A stretch of DNA of 64,000 nt from Marifrigoribacter sp965178585 (GCA_965178585.1 OZ238267.1:1860001-1924000), one strand, 5' to 3'; positions 1 through 7,996 are shown, numbered from the stretch's first letter. The notes: generated by a model from the letters alone, not told the origin. Numbers and translations are program-made.

Positions 1-379
1 GGTTTAAAAACTTTAATTTATTAATTTTCATATCACCATTAATACCCTCATAAGGTACTAATTGGTTATTACCTTTTTTAAGGTTTTGATCATATATATA
101 ATCTGAAACAAAAGTTTCTATTTCATTAGCTTCAAATCCTAAACTCTCTATATAAGACACCGCGTTTTCATTCCCTTGAAGCGTAAAGTAATTAGAATTA
201 GATAATGCTTCTAATGAATCAGTCATATTGATAAGTCCATCCTCAAGAACAGAAATTTTCCTTTTCTGAGATTCAATTTTGTTTTCTTGTTTTTCAAATA
301 TCTTTTTCTCATTCATATACTGAAAAATTACAAACAGTATAGCAAAAAAGAATAAATACATAAATATTGTACGTTTCAT
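1..379 (-). CDS. Membrane-anchored coiled-coil protein, N-terminal part (cut by window edge)
   Basis: This is an open frame starting at the ATG at 379 and running off the left edge; 126 codons are visible. The first residues are Met-Lys-Arg followed by a hydrophobic stretch (about residues 5-20), which fits an uncleaved signal anchor. A charged Lys/Glu/Gln-rich stretch (about 24-50) follows and looks like a coiled coil. The start lies two bases after the stop of the upstream metallohydrolase gene, so the two are probably co-transcribed. I do not recognise the family; the C-terminal domain that would identify it lies outside the window. Confidence 0.75.
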   Translation of the reverse strand, partial: MKRTIFMYLFFFAILFVIFQYMNEKKIFEKQENKIESQKRKISVLEDGLINMTDSLEALSNSNYFTLQGNENAVSYIESLGFEANEIETFVSDYIYDQNLKKGNNQLVPYEGINGDMKINKLKFLN

Positions 380-381
380 AA

Positions 382-1158
382 TTATAGAGTGATTTTTAAT
401 GTGTCATACGCAAGGAATACATTTTCAGGAAGTTTTCTTTCTACTTCTTTATGATATCCAAGCAAATGACTAATATGGGTTAAATAAGCTTTTTTAGGTT
501 GTATTTCTTCAATTAAATCAAGAGCTTCTTTTAAGGTCAAATGCGAGTGGTGCGGTTCATTTCGCAAAGCATTAATAACTAAAACTTCAGTTCCTTTAAT
601 CTTCTGTATTTCTTCTTTAGCAATTGTTTTTACATCAGTTAAATAAGTAAAACCATCAATTTTAAAACCTAATACTGGTAATTCACCATGAAAAGCTTCA
701 ATTGCAATTGTTTTTTTTCCTCCAATTTGGAAAGGCACATTTTTATCTATTTCAATTTCATCAATTGTTGGTGCTCCTGGGTATTTGTTTTCTTTTTCAA
801 AAATATACGAAAATCGTTGATGCAAGTTTTCAAAAACCTTTTTATGAGCATAAAATGGAATATTTCCTTGTTCAAAATAAAAAGGTCTTATATCATCTAA
901 TCCAGCAGTATGATCACTGTGTTCATGAGTTAGCAAAACACCATCTATTTTATTACAATTCTCCCTTAACATTTGCTGTCTAAAGTCGGGACCGCAGTCA
1001 ATTACATAATTATAATCATCCCAAGATAATAATATAGACACTCTTAATCTTTTATCTCTAGAATCCTTGCTTTTACAAACCGGGTGATTACTTGCAATAA
1101 CAGGGATTCCCTGTGAAGTTCCAGTTCCTAAAAAAGTTATTATAAAAGATGAATTCAT
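382..1158 (-). CDS. MBL-fold (metallo-beta-lactamase) hydrolase, PhnP/RNase Z-like
   Basis: 258 aa soluble protein of the metallo-beta-lactamase fold. The N-terminal strand and GTGTSQGIP loop open the fold, and the metal motif HEHSDH lies at residues 78-83. Further His and Asp ligands are seen in the later HGELP, TDVK and HISH segments. Within the fold it resembles the PhnP/RNase Z-like subgroup (phosphodiesterase or cyclic phosphate hydrolysis), but the substrate cannot be read from sequence. A TAnnTTTG box lies just upstream on the minus strand (1164-1171). The next gene downstream starts 2 bases after its stop, indicating a two-gene transcript. Confidence 0.88.
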   Translation of the reverse strand: MNSSFIITFLGTGTSQGIPVIASNHPVCKSKDSRDKRLRVSILLSWDDYNYVIDCGPDFRQQMLRENCNKIDGVLLTHEHSDHTAGLDDIRPFYFEQGNIPFYAHKKVFENLHQRFSYIFEKENKYPGAPTIDEIEIDKNVPFQIGGKKTIAIEAFHGELPVLGFKIDGFTYLTDVKTIAKEEIQKIKGTEVLVINALRNEPHHSHLTLKEALDLIEEIQPKKAYLTHISHLLGYHKEVERKLPENVFLAYDTLKITL

Positions 1159-1163
1159 GACAA

Positions 1164-1171
1164 CAAAAATA
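1164..1171 (-). promoter_or_regulatory. Putative promoter -7 box of the MBL hydrolase
   Basis: Read on the minus strand this is TATTTTTG, matching the Bacteroidota -7 consensus TAnnTTTG. It lies only a few bases before the ATG at 1158, implying a very short leader. I see no convincing -33 TTG at the right distance, so this is a moderate call. Confidence 0.4.
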
Positions 1172-1182
1172 GCAGTATTTAT

Positions 1183-1212
1183 TTTGTTTCACTAGGGTAT
1201 TTAGTAACTTTG
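1183..1212 (+). promoter_or_regulatory. Promoter (TTTG-N18-TAACTTTG) of the 1234 gene
   Basis: TTTG at 1183-1186 and TAACTTTG at 1205-1212 are separated by 18 bases. This is the standard Bacteroidota vegetative promoter layout. The ATG of the downstream gene is at 1234, giving a leader of about 15 bases. Confidence 0.7.
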
Positions 1213-1233
1213 TCACAAAGTAAATAAACAGCT

Positions 1234-2682
1234 ATGTCGGTAACGATAACAGGAGATAAAGAGTTTGAAAACATTCCTTCAATAAAGAATAAAGCTCTTA
1301 GAATCAATTTAAATGAAAATATTTACGGCTCTTTTTCAGAAATTGGAGCTGGACAAGAAACAGTAAGAAACTTCTTTAGAGCAGGTGGTGCTTCAGGTAC
1401 GATTGCTAAGACGATGTCTGCTTACGATAAAGATTTCAGTGATTCCATATATGGTGTTCAAGATGATGGAAGGTATGTTACCGAATCCCGTTTAAAAAAA
1501 ATGTTAACTCATGAAATCGGTTTAATAGAAGAACGTCTTCCAAGAGATAAACATCCAGACCGATTATTTTTTTCTTATGCAAATACTGTTGCAACTATTG
1601 ATTTTGCAAAAAAATTTAAGGGACATGGTTGGGTAGGTATAAAATATCAAGTAGAGCCTGATGGTGAATATAACGAGATAGTTTTACATATTCGTTTTCA
1701 TGAAAATGAAGCAACACTTCAACAAAACACATTGGGAATTTTAGGTGTTAATTTAATTTATGGAGCTTTTTACAAATTTGATGAGCCAAAAAAATTACTC
1801 CGATATCTTTACGATCATATTGACCAAGACAAAATCGAGATAGATACTATTAATTTTTCTGGACCACAATTTAAAAATGTAGACAATCGATTAATGAGTC
1901 TACAGTTAGTAAAAAATAGCATGACCGAAGCTATTATGTTTGGCCCTGATGGTAATAACATTTTACCAGCTGCTATACTTTATAAAAAAAACATACTTGC
2001 TTTACGTGGGAGTTTTAGACCCGTAACAAAAGTAAATATCGACATGTATGAAAAATCTTTGGAGATATTTAAAAATGAAAAACGTGTAGATATTAATAAT
2101 ACCGTTGTTATATTTGAAATCACTCTTTCTAATTTAAGAGCTGAAGGCGAAATTAATGAAGCAGATTTTATGTCACGTGCAAAATTACTTTGCTCATTAG
2201 GTCATACGGTAATGATATCTAACTTTCAAGAATATTATAGATTAGTAGAGTATTTTTCTGCTTTTACTAAAAAACGTATGGGATTAACTCTTGGAGTTAA
2301 TAATATGATCGATATTTTTGATGAAAAGTATTATCGTCATTTAAGTGGTGGTATTCTTGAAGCATTTGGAAAATTATTCTTTAAAGATCTTAAAGTATAT
2401 CTATATCCAATGCTTAATCCTAAAAACGGAGAGTATACCAATAGTGAAAACTTAAAAGTTCACCCTAGAATGAAAGAGCTTTATAAATTCTTTAAATACA
2501 ACGGAAAAGTAGTTGATATTGAAGATTTTGATAAAGGTCATTTAAATATTTTCTCAAGAAAAGTATTGAAAATGATTGAAACCAATCAAGATGGATGGGA
2601 AAAGTTATTACCAGAAGGGGTTTCTGAAATTATCAAGAAAAAAGAACTATTCGGTTATAAAGAAAAAATAAAATCTATTTAA
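1234..2682 (+). CDS. Conserved cytosolic Bacteroidota protein of unknown function
   Basis: 482 aa. I recognise the sequence type as highly conserved across Flavobacteriaceae. From memory its relatives often carry database labels such as TonB-dependent receptor or nicotinate-nucleotide adenylyltransferase. Neither is supported here: there is no signal peptide, plug domain or beta-barrel pattern, and no HxGH nucleotidyltransferase motif. What is visible is a soluble mixed alpha/beta protein with conserved-looking blocks RAGGASGTIAK (about 50-60) and MFGPDGNNILPA (about 236-247). It has its own good promoter. Its 3-prime end overlaps the convergent bcp gene by 8 bases. Confidence 0.85.
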   Translation: MSVTITGDKEFENIPSIKNKALRINLNENIYGSFSEIGAGQETVRNFFRAGGASGTIAKTMSAYDKDFSDSIYGVQDDGRYVTESRLKKMLTHEIGLIEERLPRDKHPDRLFFSYANTVATIDFAKKFKGHGWVGIKYQVEPDGEYNEIVLHIRFHENEATLQQNTLGILGVNLIYGAFYKFDEPKKLLRYLYDHIDQDKIEIDTINFSGPQFKNVDNRLMSLQLVKNSMTEAIMFGPDGNNILPAAILYKKNILALRGSFRPVTKVNIDMYEKSLEIFKNEKRVDINNTVVIFEITLSNLRAEGEINEADFMSRAKLLCSLGHTVMISNFQEYYRLVEYFSAFTKKRMGLTLGVNNMIDIFDEKYYRHLSGGILEAFGKLFFKDLKVYLYPMLNPKNGEYTNSENLKVHPRMKELYKFFKYNGKVVDIEDFDKGHLNIFSRKVLKMIETNQDGWEKLLPEGVSEIIKKKELFGYKEKIKSI

Positions 2683-3133
2683 ATTCTAGTATTTGTTCAG
2701 CATGAGATTTGGTTTTAACCTTATCTATGACTTGAGTAACAACTCCATTCCCATTTAGTATAAATGTTTTTCGGTGTATGCCATCGTATTCACGTCCCAT
2801 AAACTTTTTTGGCCCCCATACACCAAAGATATTAATTACCTCTTTATCTTCATCTGCCAATAAGGGAAATGGAAATTCGTGTTTGTTTCTAAAATTTGAT
2901 TGTCTTTTTTGACTATCGGCACTTACACCTAATAATTCATATCCTTTTTCTTGCAACAAATTATAATTATCTCTCAGGTTACAAGCTTCTACGGTACAAC
3001 CAGGAGTACTTGCTTTAGGGTAGAAAAATACAATTAATTGTTTTCCTTCATAGTCAGATAATGAAATAGAATTTCCATCTTGATCTAAGGCTGTAAAATT
3101 CGATACCTGATCTCCTATATTTAATGTTTTCAT
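2675..3133 (-). CDS. bcp: Thioredoxin-dependent thiol peroxidase (Bcp/PrxQ peroxiredoxin)
   Basis: 152 aa, full length for the PrxQ/Bcp family of peroxiredoxins, which reduce hydrogen peroxide and organic hydroperoxides using thioredoxin. The thioredoxin fold carries the motif PGCTVEAC. The peroxidatic Cys is residue 46 and the resolving Cys residue 51, the five-residue spacing typical of atypical 2-Cys PrxQ enzymes. It is divergent from nth with only 29 bases between the starts, and that gap contains a perfect 18-base inverted repeat. It converges on the 1234 gene with an 8-base overlap. Confidence 0.95.
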   Translation of the reverse strand: MKTLNIGDQVSNFTALDQDGNSISLSDYEGKQLIVFFYPKASTPGCTVEACNLRDNYNLLQEKGYELLGVSADSQKRQSNFRNKHEFPFPLLADEDKEVINIFGVWGPKKFMGREYDGIHRKTFILNGNGVVTQVIDKVKTKSHAEQILEFK

Positions 3134-3138
3134 TTATT

Positions 3139-3156
3139 TACTTTTGTGTAAAAGTA
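3139..3156. promoter_or_regulatory. Perfect inverted repeat in the bcp-nth divergent promoter region
   Basis: TACTTTT at 3139-3145, GTGT, then AAAAGTA at 3150-3156. The plus-strand copy plus the next base reads TACTTTTG, a TAnnTTTG -7 box for nth. The minus-strand copy reads TACTTTTA. It may be a paired divergent -7 region, an operator, or both. Confidence 0.4.
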
Positions 3157-3162
3157 CATAAA

Positions 3163-3816
3163 ATGACTAAACAAGAAAAGGTAGAATTTGTAATAAACAC
3201 ATTAGAGGAACTTTATCCTGAGACTCCAATACCTTTAGACCATAAAGACCCATATACTTTATTAATAGCTGTGTTATTATCTGCTCAAAGCACAGATAAG
3301 GGTGTTAACAAAATCACTCCTATCCTATTCAATATAGCAGATAATCCTTATGATATGATAAAGCTAACTGTTGAAGAAATTAGAGAAATAATTAAACCTG
3401 TTGGTTTATCACCAATGAAATCTAAAGGGATATTCGGTTTATCTAAAATTATAATTGAACAACATCAAGGTAAAGTACCCCAAACTTATAAAGATTTAGA
3501 AGCCTTACCAGCAGTTGGTCATAAAACGGCTAGTGTTGTTATGTCACAAGCTTTTAACATACCTGCTTTCCCAGTAGATACTCATATTCATAGATTAATG
3601 TATCGTTGGGGTTTAACAAATGGTAAAAATGTAGTCCAAACAGAAAAAGATGCTAAACGTTTGTTCCCAGAAGATTTATGGAATAAACTTCATTTACAAA
3701 TTATTTTTTATGGGAGACAATATTCTCCAGCACGTGGTTGGGATTTAGAAAAAGATATAATCACTAAAACTATTGGGAGAAAAACAGTATTAAACAAATA
3801 TTATAACAAAAAGTAG
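3163..3816 (+). CDS. nth: Endonuclease III-like DNA glycosylase/AP lyase lacking the Fe-S cluster
   Basis: 217 aa, counted from the ATG at 3163. Longer in-frame extensions run through the promoter region and into bcp, so they are rejected. Base-excision-repair enzyme of the HhH-GPD superfamily that removes oxidised pyrimidines and cleaves AP sites. The helix-hairpin-helix motif LPAVGHKTA (about 115-123) contains the catalytic Lys121, and the catalytic Asp139 sits in PVDTH. The C-terminal four-Cys loop that binds [4Fe-4S] in E. coli Nth is absent: from Met1 onward the protein contains no cysteine. A strong hairpin terminator follows at 3832. Confidence 0.93.
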   Translation: MTKQEKVEFVINTLEELYPETPIPLDHKDPYTLLIAVLLSAQSTDKGVNKITPILFNIADNPYDMIKLTVEEIREIIKPVGLSPMKSKGIFGLSKIIIEQHQGKVPQTYKDLEALPAVGHKTASVVMSQAFNIPAFPVDTHIHRLMYRWGLTNGKNVVQTEKDAKRLFPEDLWNKLHLQIIFYGRQYSPARGWDLEKDIITKTIGRKTVLNKYYNKK

Positions 3817-3831
3817 AACTTATATAAAACA

Positions 3832-3862
3832 AAAAACCTCGAAATAAAATTTCGAGGTTTTT
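3832..3862. terminator. Rho-independent terminator, likely bidirectional
   Basis: 13-base perfect stem (3832-3844 with 3850-3862) around a 5-base loop, flanked by A-runs and T-runs. It sits between nth and the convergent sigma-factor operon and can serve both strands. Confidence 0.85.
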
Positions 3863-3869
3863 CCAAAGT

Positions 3870-4022
3870 TTAGTTTAGAAGTGCTTCAAACTTCAATTTA
3901 TTATAATCTATAACACTTAAAGCCTTAGAATAATCCAGAAGAAACCTAATAGTATCTTCTTTAGGAACTAAGTTTTCATTCACGCGTTCCTTTCGTGAAA
4001 TTCCAGAGTACATTTTTTGCAT
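3870..4022 (-). CDS. Small conserved-type flavobacterial protein (50 aa)
   Basis: 50 aa frame from the ATG at 4022 to the TAA at 3870; a second Met four codons in is an alternative start. It is charged, with a predicted helix containing FLLDYSKALSVIDY (about 27-40). It follows the ECF sigma-factor gene on the same strand after 59 bases and ends immediately before the shared terminator, so it is very likely the last gene of that transcript. From memory, similar 50 aa products occur beside this sigma factor in other Flavobacteriaceae. Function unknown; it could be a regulator of the sigma factor or simply co-transcribed. Confidence 0.7.
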   Translation of the reverse strand: MQKMYSGISRKERVNENLVPKEDTIRFLLDYSKALSVIDYNKLKFEALLN

Positions 4023-4081
4023 ATAATTGATATTTTGAGGTTAATGTTATTTCATAACGCATCAAAATATACTTTATTGCA

Positions 4082-4666
4082 TTAATTCGTTAATACAATA
4101 TTATGCTTGTCTATAACTTTACGTAAATTAATTAAAGCATACCTCATTCTTCCCAATGCAGTATTAATACTTACCCCTGTTTGTTCACTAATATCTTTAA
4201 AACTCATTTCCTTGTAAATCCTCATCAACAGTACCTGTTTCTGATCTTCTGGGAGTTCTTGTATGATTTTTTTAAGGTCACTTTCAATCTGTCCTTTTAT
4301 CATACTTTTTTCAGCATTTAAAGAACCATCAGATAAGACTGAAAAGATATTAAAGTCAGAATTATTTTCAAATTTTGGCATTCTATTATTCTTTCTAAAA
4401 TAATCAATTACCAAATTATGAGAAATACGCATTACCCAAGGTATAAATTTCCCTTCTTCGTTATAAGCACCTCTTTTTAATGTGTTTATAACTTTTATAA
4501 AGGTATCCTGAAAAATATCTTCAGCGACATCTCTATCAAATACTTTGGAATATATAAAACTGTAAATTTTTTGCTTATGACGAGTTATTAACTCACTTAT
4601 AGATAATTCATCGCCTTTCATATATGCACTCACTAACTGTGCATCTGTAGATTTGTTTCTAATCAT
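4082..4666 (-). CDS. ECF-type RNA polymerase sigma factor (sigma-70 family)
   Basis: 194 aa. Region 2 is visible at about residues 24-95 (DRDVAEDIFQDTFIKVI and the region 2.4 helix around WVMRISHNLVIDYFRK). A variable linker follows, then region 4 at about 128-185 with LPEDQKQVLLMRIYKEMSFK and a helix-turn-helix (ISEQTGVSINTALGRMRYA). Length and order match extracytoplasmic-function sigma factors. No anti-sigma factor with a membrane segment is adjacent; the only gene downstream on this strand is a 50 aa protein. The regulon is not predictable from this window. Confidence 0.93.
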   Translation of the reverse strand: MIRNKSTDAQLVSAYMKGDELSISELITRHKQKIYSFIYSKVFDRDVAEDIFQDTFIKVINTLKRGAYNEEGKFIPWVMRISHNLVIDYFRKNNRMPKFENNSDFNIFSVLSDGSLNAEKSMIKGQIESDLKKIIQELPEDQKQVLLMRIYKEMSFKDISEQTGVSINTALGRMRYALINLRKVIDKHNIVLTN

Positions 4667-4884
4667 AACAATACTTTTAAATATTAAACAACAATTTGAT
4701 TGATGAGGTTGTTTAGTTAAAAATTTTATTTAAAAAAGTAGTATTACGCTATAGGCTTAAATTTATTAATTGTTGTTAAGTGGGGTAAATATAATAACAA
4801 ACAATTAACAAAAGCAAAAAAAAAGTGAGAATTTTCAATAAAAAATATTATTTAACCTTTTTATATAACTAAAATTGGAAGTGT

Positions 4885-4892
4885 TATCTTTG
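4885..4892 (+). promoter_or_regulatory. Putative uvrA promoter -7 box
   Basis: TATCTTTG matches TAnnTTTG exactly and lies 29 bases before the TTG start of uvrA. No good TTG/TTTG -33 element is seen 17-19 bases upstream. Confidence 0.5.
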
Positions 4893-4921
4893 CCAAATTC
4901 ACCTTTTTTTATACTATTAAT

Positions 4922-7708
4922 TTGAATTTCGATACCCTAGACCCTAAAAAAAACATCCTTATTCAAGGAGCTAAACTTCATAACTTGAAGAATATCTCTG
5001 TAGTTATACCACGAAATAAATTGGTAGTAATTACTGGATTATCTGGAAGCGGAAAGTCTAGTTTAGCTTTTGACACCCTATATGCAGAGGGACAAAGAAG
5101 ATATGTAGAAAGTTTATCTTCTTATGCAAGACAGTTTTTAGGAAGATTAAACAAACCAAAAGTAGATTCGATTAAAGGAATATCTCCAGCAATTGCAATC
5201 GAACAAAAAGTAAATTCAACAAATCCTAGATCAACGGTAGGAACTACTACTGAAATTTATGATTATTTAAAATTATTGTTTACTCGAATTGGAAAAACAA
5301 TTTCTCCAATTTCTGGTATTGAAGTTAAAAAAGACACGATATCGGATGTTATTAACTTTATTAAACAATTTCCTGAAGGTGAAAAGTTATTACTCCTCGC
5401 CCCTATTCATTTAGAAGATGGCCGCAGTATAGAGAATAAATTACTTGCATTATTGCAACAAGGTTATGCTCGAATTAAAATTGAAGGCTCTGTTGTTAGA
5501 CTTGATGAGTTAAAAGGAAAGTCTCTTCCTAAAAACATACAGCTGGTTGTTGATCGTGTAATTACAAAAGACGATGAAGATTTTTTAAACAGATTGGCAG
5601 ATGCTATTGAAATGGCCTTTTTTGAAGGAAATGGTGAACTTTACATTGAAAATTTATCAGATAATTCAATAACTGAATTCAACAATCGTTTTGAAGCAGA
5701 TGGAATTAGTTTTTTAACTCCTAATGTCCATTTATTCAGTTTTAATAATCCTTATGGTGCTTGTGAAACTTGTGAAGGTTATGGAGATGTTATTGGAATT
5801 GATGATGAATTAGTGGTACCCAACACTGCTTTATCTGTTTTTGAAAATGCGGTGTTCCCTTGGCGTGGAGAATCTATGAGTTGGTATCGTGACCAATTAG
5901 TAAATGCTGCATACAAATTTGATTTCCCTATTCACAAACCATGGTTCGAACTTACGGATGAGCAGAAACAGCTAGTTTGGGAAGGAAATAAGCATTTTAC
6001 TGGTCTAAACGAGTTTTTTGAAGAGCTTACTTCTAAAAGCTATAAAATACAAAACAGGGTAATGCTTTCTCGCTACAGAGGAAAAACTAAATGTAATACC
6101 TGTAAAGGAAAGAGATTAAGAAAGGAAGCAAGCTATGTAAAAGTAAATGGTATCTCAATTCAAGAGTTAGTAGAATTACCTTTAGAAAAAGTAACTGACT
6201 TTTTTAAAAACTTAGAACTTAATAAATATGATCAAAAAATTGCAAAAAGACTTCTAATTGAAATTAATAATAGGTTAGCCTTTTTAAACAACGTAGGTCT
6301 TAGTTATTTAACCTTGAATAGAAAATCTAATACGCTATCTGGTGGTGAATCTCAACGAATAAATCTAGCAACCTCGTTAGGAAGTAGTTTGGTAGGTTCT
6401 ATGTATATACTTGATGAACCCAGTATTGGCCTACATCCAAAAGATACAGAACGATTAATTGAAGTTTTAAAATCACTTCGTGATTTAGGCAATACCGTAA
6501 TTGTAGTAGAACATGATGAAGATATCATGAAAGCAGCAGACGAAATAATTGACATAGGACCTGAGGCAGGTACTTTTGGTGGTGAAGTGGTCGCAACTGG
6601 TGATTATAATGCTATTTTAAAATCTAATTCACTTACAGCAGGTTATTTAAATGGGACACTATCCATTGTAGTACCAAGTAAAAGAAGGACTTCAAAAAAC
6701 AGCATTCGATTAATTGGTGCTCGACATAACAATTTAAAAAATATAGATGTAGAATTTCCTTTAGGTTGTTTTACTGCTATTACAGGGGTTTCAGGAAGTG
6801 GAAAGAGTACCTTAGTTAAAAAAATATTATATCCAGCTATATTAAAAGAAATTGGAGGTTATGGTGAAAAACCAGGGCAGTTCACTAAACTAGAAGGTGA
6901 TTTTTCAAGTATAAAAAACGTTGAGTTTATTAATCAAAATCCTATTGGACGTTCTAGTAGATCTAATCCCGTTACCTACATTAAGGCATATGATGATATA
7001 AGAAATTTATACTCCAAACAAAAATTATCAGAAATTAGAGGCTATAAACCAAAGCATTTTTCTTTTAATGTAGACGGAGGTCGTTGTGAGAAATGTAAAG
7101 GTGAAGGTGAAGTTACTATCGAAATGCAGTTTATGGCAGATGTTCATTTAGAATGTGATGTTTGTAAAGGAAAACGATTTAAAAAAGAAGTTTTAGAGGT
7201 TCATTTTAATAATAAAAGTATTCACGACATATTGCATATGACCGTGGATGATGCCATAGATTTTTTCAAAATAAATGGTGAAAACAAAATCATTAACAAG
7301 CTGCAGCCCTTACAAGATGTTGGTTTGGGTTATGTGCAATTAGGTCAGAGTTCCTCTACCCTTTCTGGTGGTGAAGCTCAGCGAATTAAATTAGCTTCCT
7401 TTTTAGTGAAAGGTACTACCAAGGAAAAAACTTTATTCATTTTTGATGAACCAACTACGGGTCTTCATTTTCATGATATCAATAAATTACTAAACTCTTT
7501 TTATGCGCTATTAGATAAAGGACATACTGTAATAGTTGTTGAGCACAATATGGATTTAATTAAATGTGCAGATCATATTATTGACTTAGGAAAAAGTGGC
7601 GGTGAAAAAGGTGGTGAGTTGATGGCGCAAGGGTCTCCAGAAGAAGTAGCAACAAATAAAAACTCATATACGGCTCACTATTTATCTGAGAAATTTATTG
7701 TTAAATAA
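4922..7708 (+). CDS. uvrA: UvrABC excinuclease subunit A
   Basis: 928 aa with a TTG start. There is no in-frame ATG upstream in the spacer and none before the first ATPase motif, so TTG is needed. UvrA is the damage-sensing ABC-type ATPase dimer of nucleotide excision repair, loading UvrB on lesions. Walker A motifs are GLSGSGKS (39-46) and a second at about 622-629. ABC signatures are LSGGESQR and LSGGEAQR. Zinc-binding CxxC pairs occur near residues 281/390 and 721/744. Length is normal. No terminator follows directly; the next is at 7821, so read-through into the 7764-7858 region is possible. Confidence 0.97.
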   Translation: MNFDTLDPKKNILIQGAKLHNLKNISVVIPRNKLVVITGLSGSGKSSLAFDTLYAEGQRRYVESLSSYARQFLGRLNKPKVDSIKGISPAIAIEQKVNSTNPRSTVGTTTEIYDYLKLLFTRIGKTISPISGIEVKKDTISDVINFIKQFPEGEKLLLLAPIHLEDGRSIENKLLALLQQGYARIKIEGSVVRLDELKGKSLPKNIQLVVDRVITKDDEDFLNRLADAIEMAFFEGNGELYIENLSDNSITEFNNRFEADGISFLTPNVHLFSFNNPYGACETCEGYGDVIGIDDELVVPNTALSVFENAVFPWRGESMSWYRDQLVNAAYKFDFPIHKPWFELTDEQKQLVWEGNKHFTGLNEFFEELTSKSYKIQNRVMLSRYRGKTKCNTCKGKRLRKEASYVKVNGISIQELVELPLEKVTDFFKNLELNKYDQKIAKRLLIEINNRLAFLNNVGLSYLTLNRKSNTLSGGESQRINLATSLGSSLVGSMYILDEPSIGLHPKDTERLIEVLKSLRDLGNTVIVVEHDEDIMKAADEIIDIGPEAGTFGGEVVATGDYNAILKSNSLTAGYLNGTLSIVVPSKRRTSKNSIRLIGARHNNLKNIDVEFPLGCFTAITGVSGSGKSTLVKKILYPAILKEIGGYGEKPGQFTKLEGDFSSIKNVEFINQNPIGRSSRSNPVTYIKAYDDIRNLYSKQKLSEIRGYKPKHFSFNVDGGRCEKCKGEGEVTIEMQFMADVHLECDVCKGKRFKKEVLEVHFNNKSIHDILHMTVDDAIDFFKINGENKIINKLQPLQDVGLGYVQLGQSSSTLSGGEAQRIKLASFLVKGTTKEKTLFIFDEPTTGLHFHDINKLLNSFYALLDKGHTVIVVEHNMDLIKCADHIIDLGKSGGEKGGELMAQGSPEEVATNKNSYTAHYLSEKFIVK

Positions 7709-7737
7709 TCCTTAAACCAATTCTAACTAAATATTTC

Positions 7738-7753
7738 TGGCACGGTGATTGCA
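7738..7753 (+). promoter_or_regulatory. Sigma-54 (RpoN) promoter with no ORF behind it
   Basis: TGGCACG at 7738-7744, four bases, then TTGCA at 7749-7753: an exact match to the -24/-12 consensus TGGCACG-N4-TTGCW. Transcription should start near 7764. No open frame follows before the terminator at 7821-7858, so it seems to make a short RNA. Confidence 0.75.
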
Positions 7754-7803
7754 AATACAATTACCGTAAAGTAATTATAATTCTTTACAAAAAGTTTAAA
7801 GTT

Positions 7804-7818
7804 TTGGTTGGTTAGTTT
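7804..7818 (+). repeat. 15-base motif, copy 1
   Basis: TTGGTTGGTTAGTTT, identical to 9174-9188. Both copies lie on the plus strand directly before a rho-independent terminator hairpin in sigma-54-driven units. Confidence 0.8.
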
Positions 7819-7820
7819 TA

Positions 7821-7858
7821 AAATCCGTCTTCAGATATATTGAAGGCGGATTTTATTT
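7821..7858 (+). terminator. Rho-independent terminator of the candidate small RNA (and uvrA)
   Basis: 13-pair stem (7821-7833 with 7841-7853, one G-T pair), 7-base loop, then a T-rich tail. Confidence 0.85.
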
Positions 7859-7944
7859 TTTACTCCATTTTTATTTTTTATTCAGAATATCTTTCTTTTA
7901 AAAAAAACCTTCAATTATCACTGTTTATCAGTCTTTTACAATTT

Positions 7945-7960
7945 TGGCACGGTCGTTGTT
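7945..7960 (+). promoter_or_regulatory. Sigma-54 (RpoN) promoter of the 7997 gene
   Basis: TGGCACG at 7945-7951, four bases, then TTGTT at 7956-7960. This is close to TGGCACG-N4-TTGCW with one change at the -12 C. The predicted start is near 7971, 26 bases before the ATG. The -24 half is identical to that of the promoter at 7738. Confidence 0.65.
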
Positions 7961-7996
7961 TATTTATAATCATATTAACAATTTAAAAATAGTATT

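Larger units (their letters stand above)
7764..7858 (+). ncRNA. Candidate sigma-54-dependent small RNA (about 95 nt)
   Basis: The predicted transcript runs from the sigma-54 start near 7764 to the T-run after the terminator hairpin. It has three parts: a 5-prime hairpin (GTAAAG 7766-7771 with CTTTAC 7783-7788); an unpaired-looking A/G/T stretch with TTGGTTGGTTAGTTT (7804-7818); and a terminator stem of 13 pairs. That order (5-prime stem, open region, terminator) is typical of trans-acting bacterial small RNAs. The same 15-mer recurs just before the terminator of the next gene. Alternatives: the 3-prime end of a decayed paralogue of that gene, or only the uvrA 3-prime end. Confidence 0.42.
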
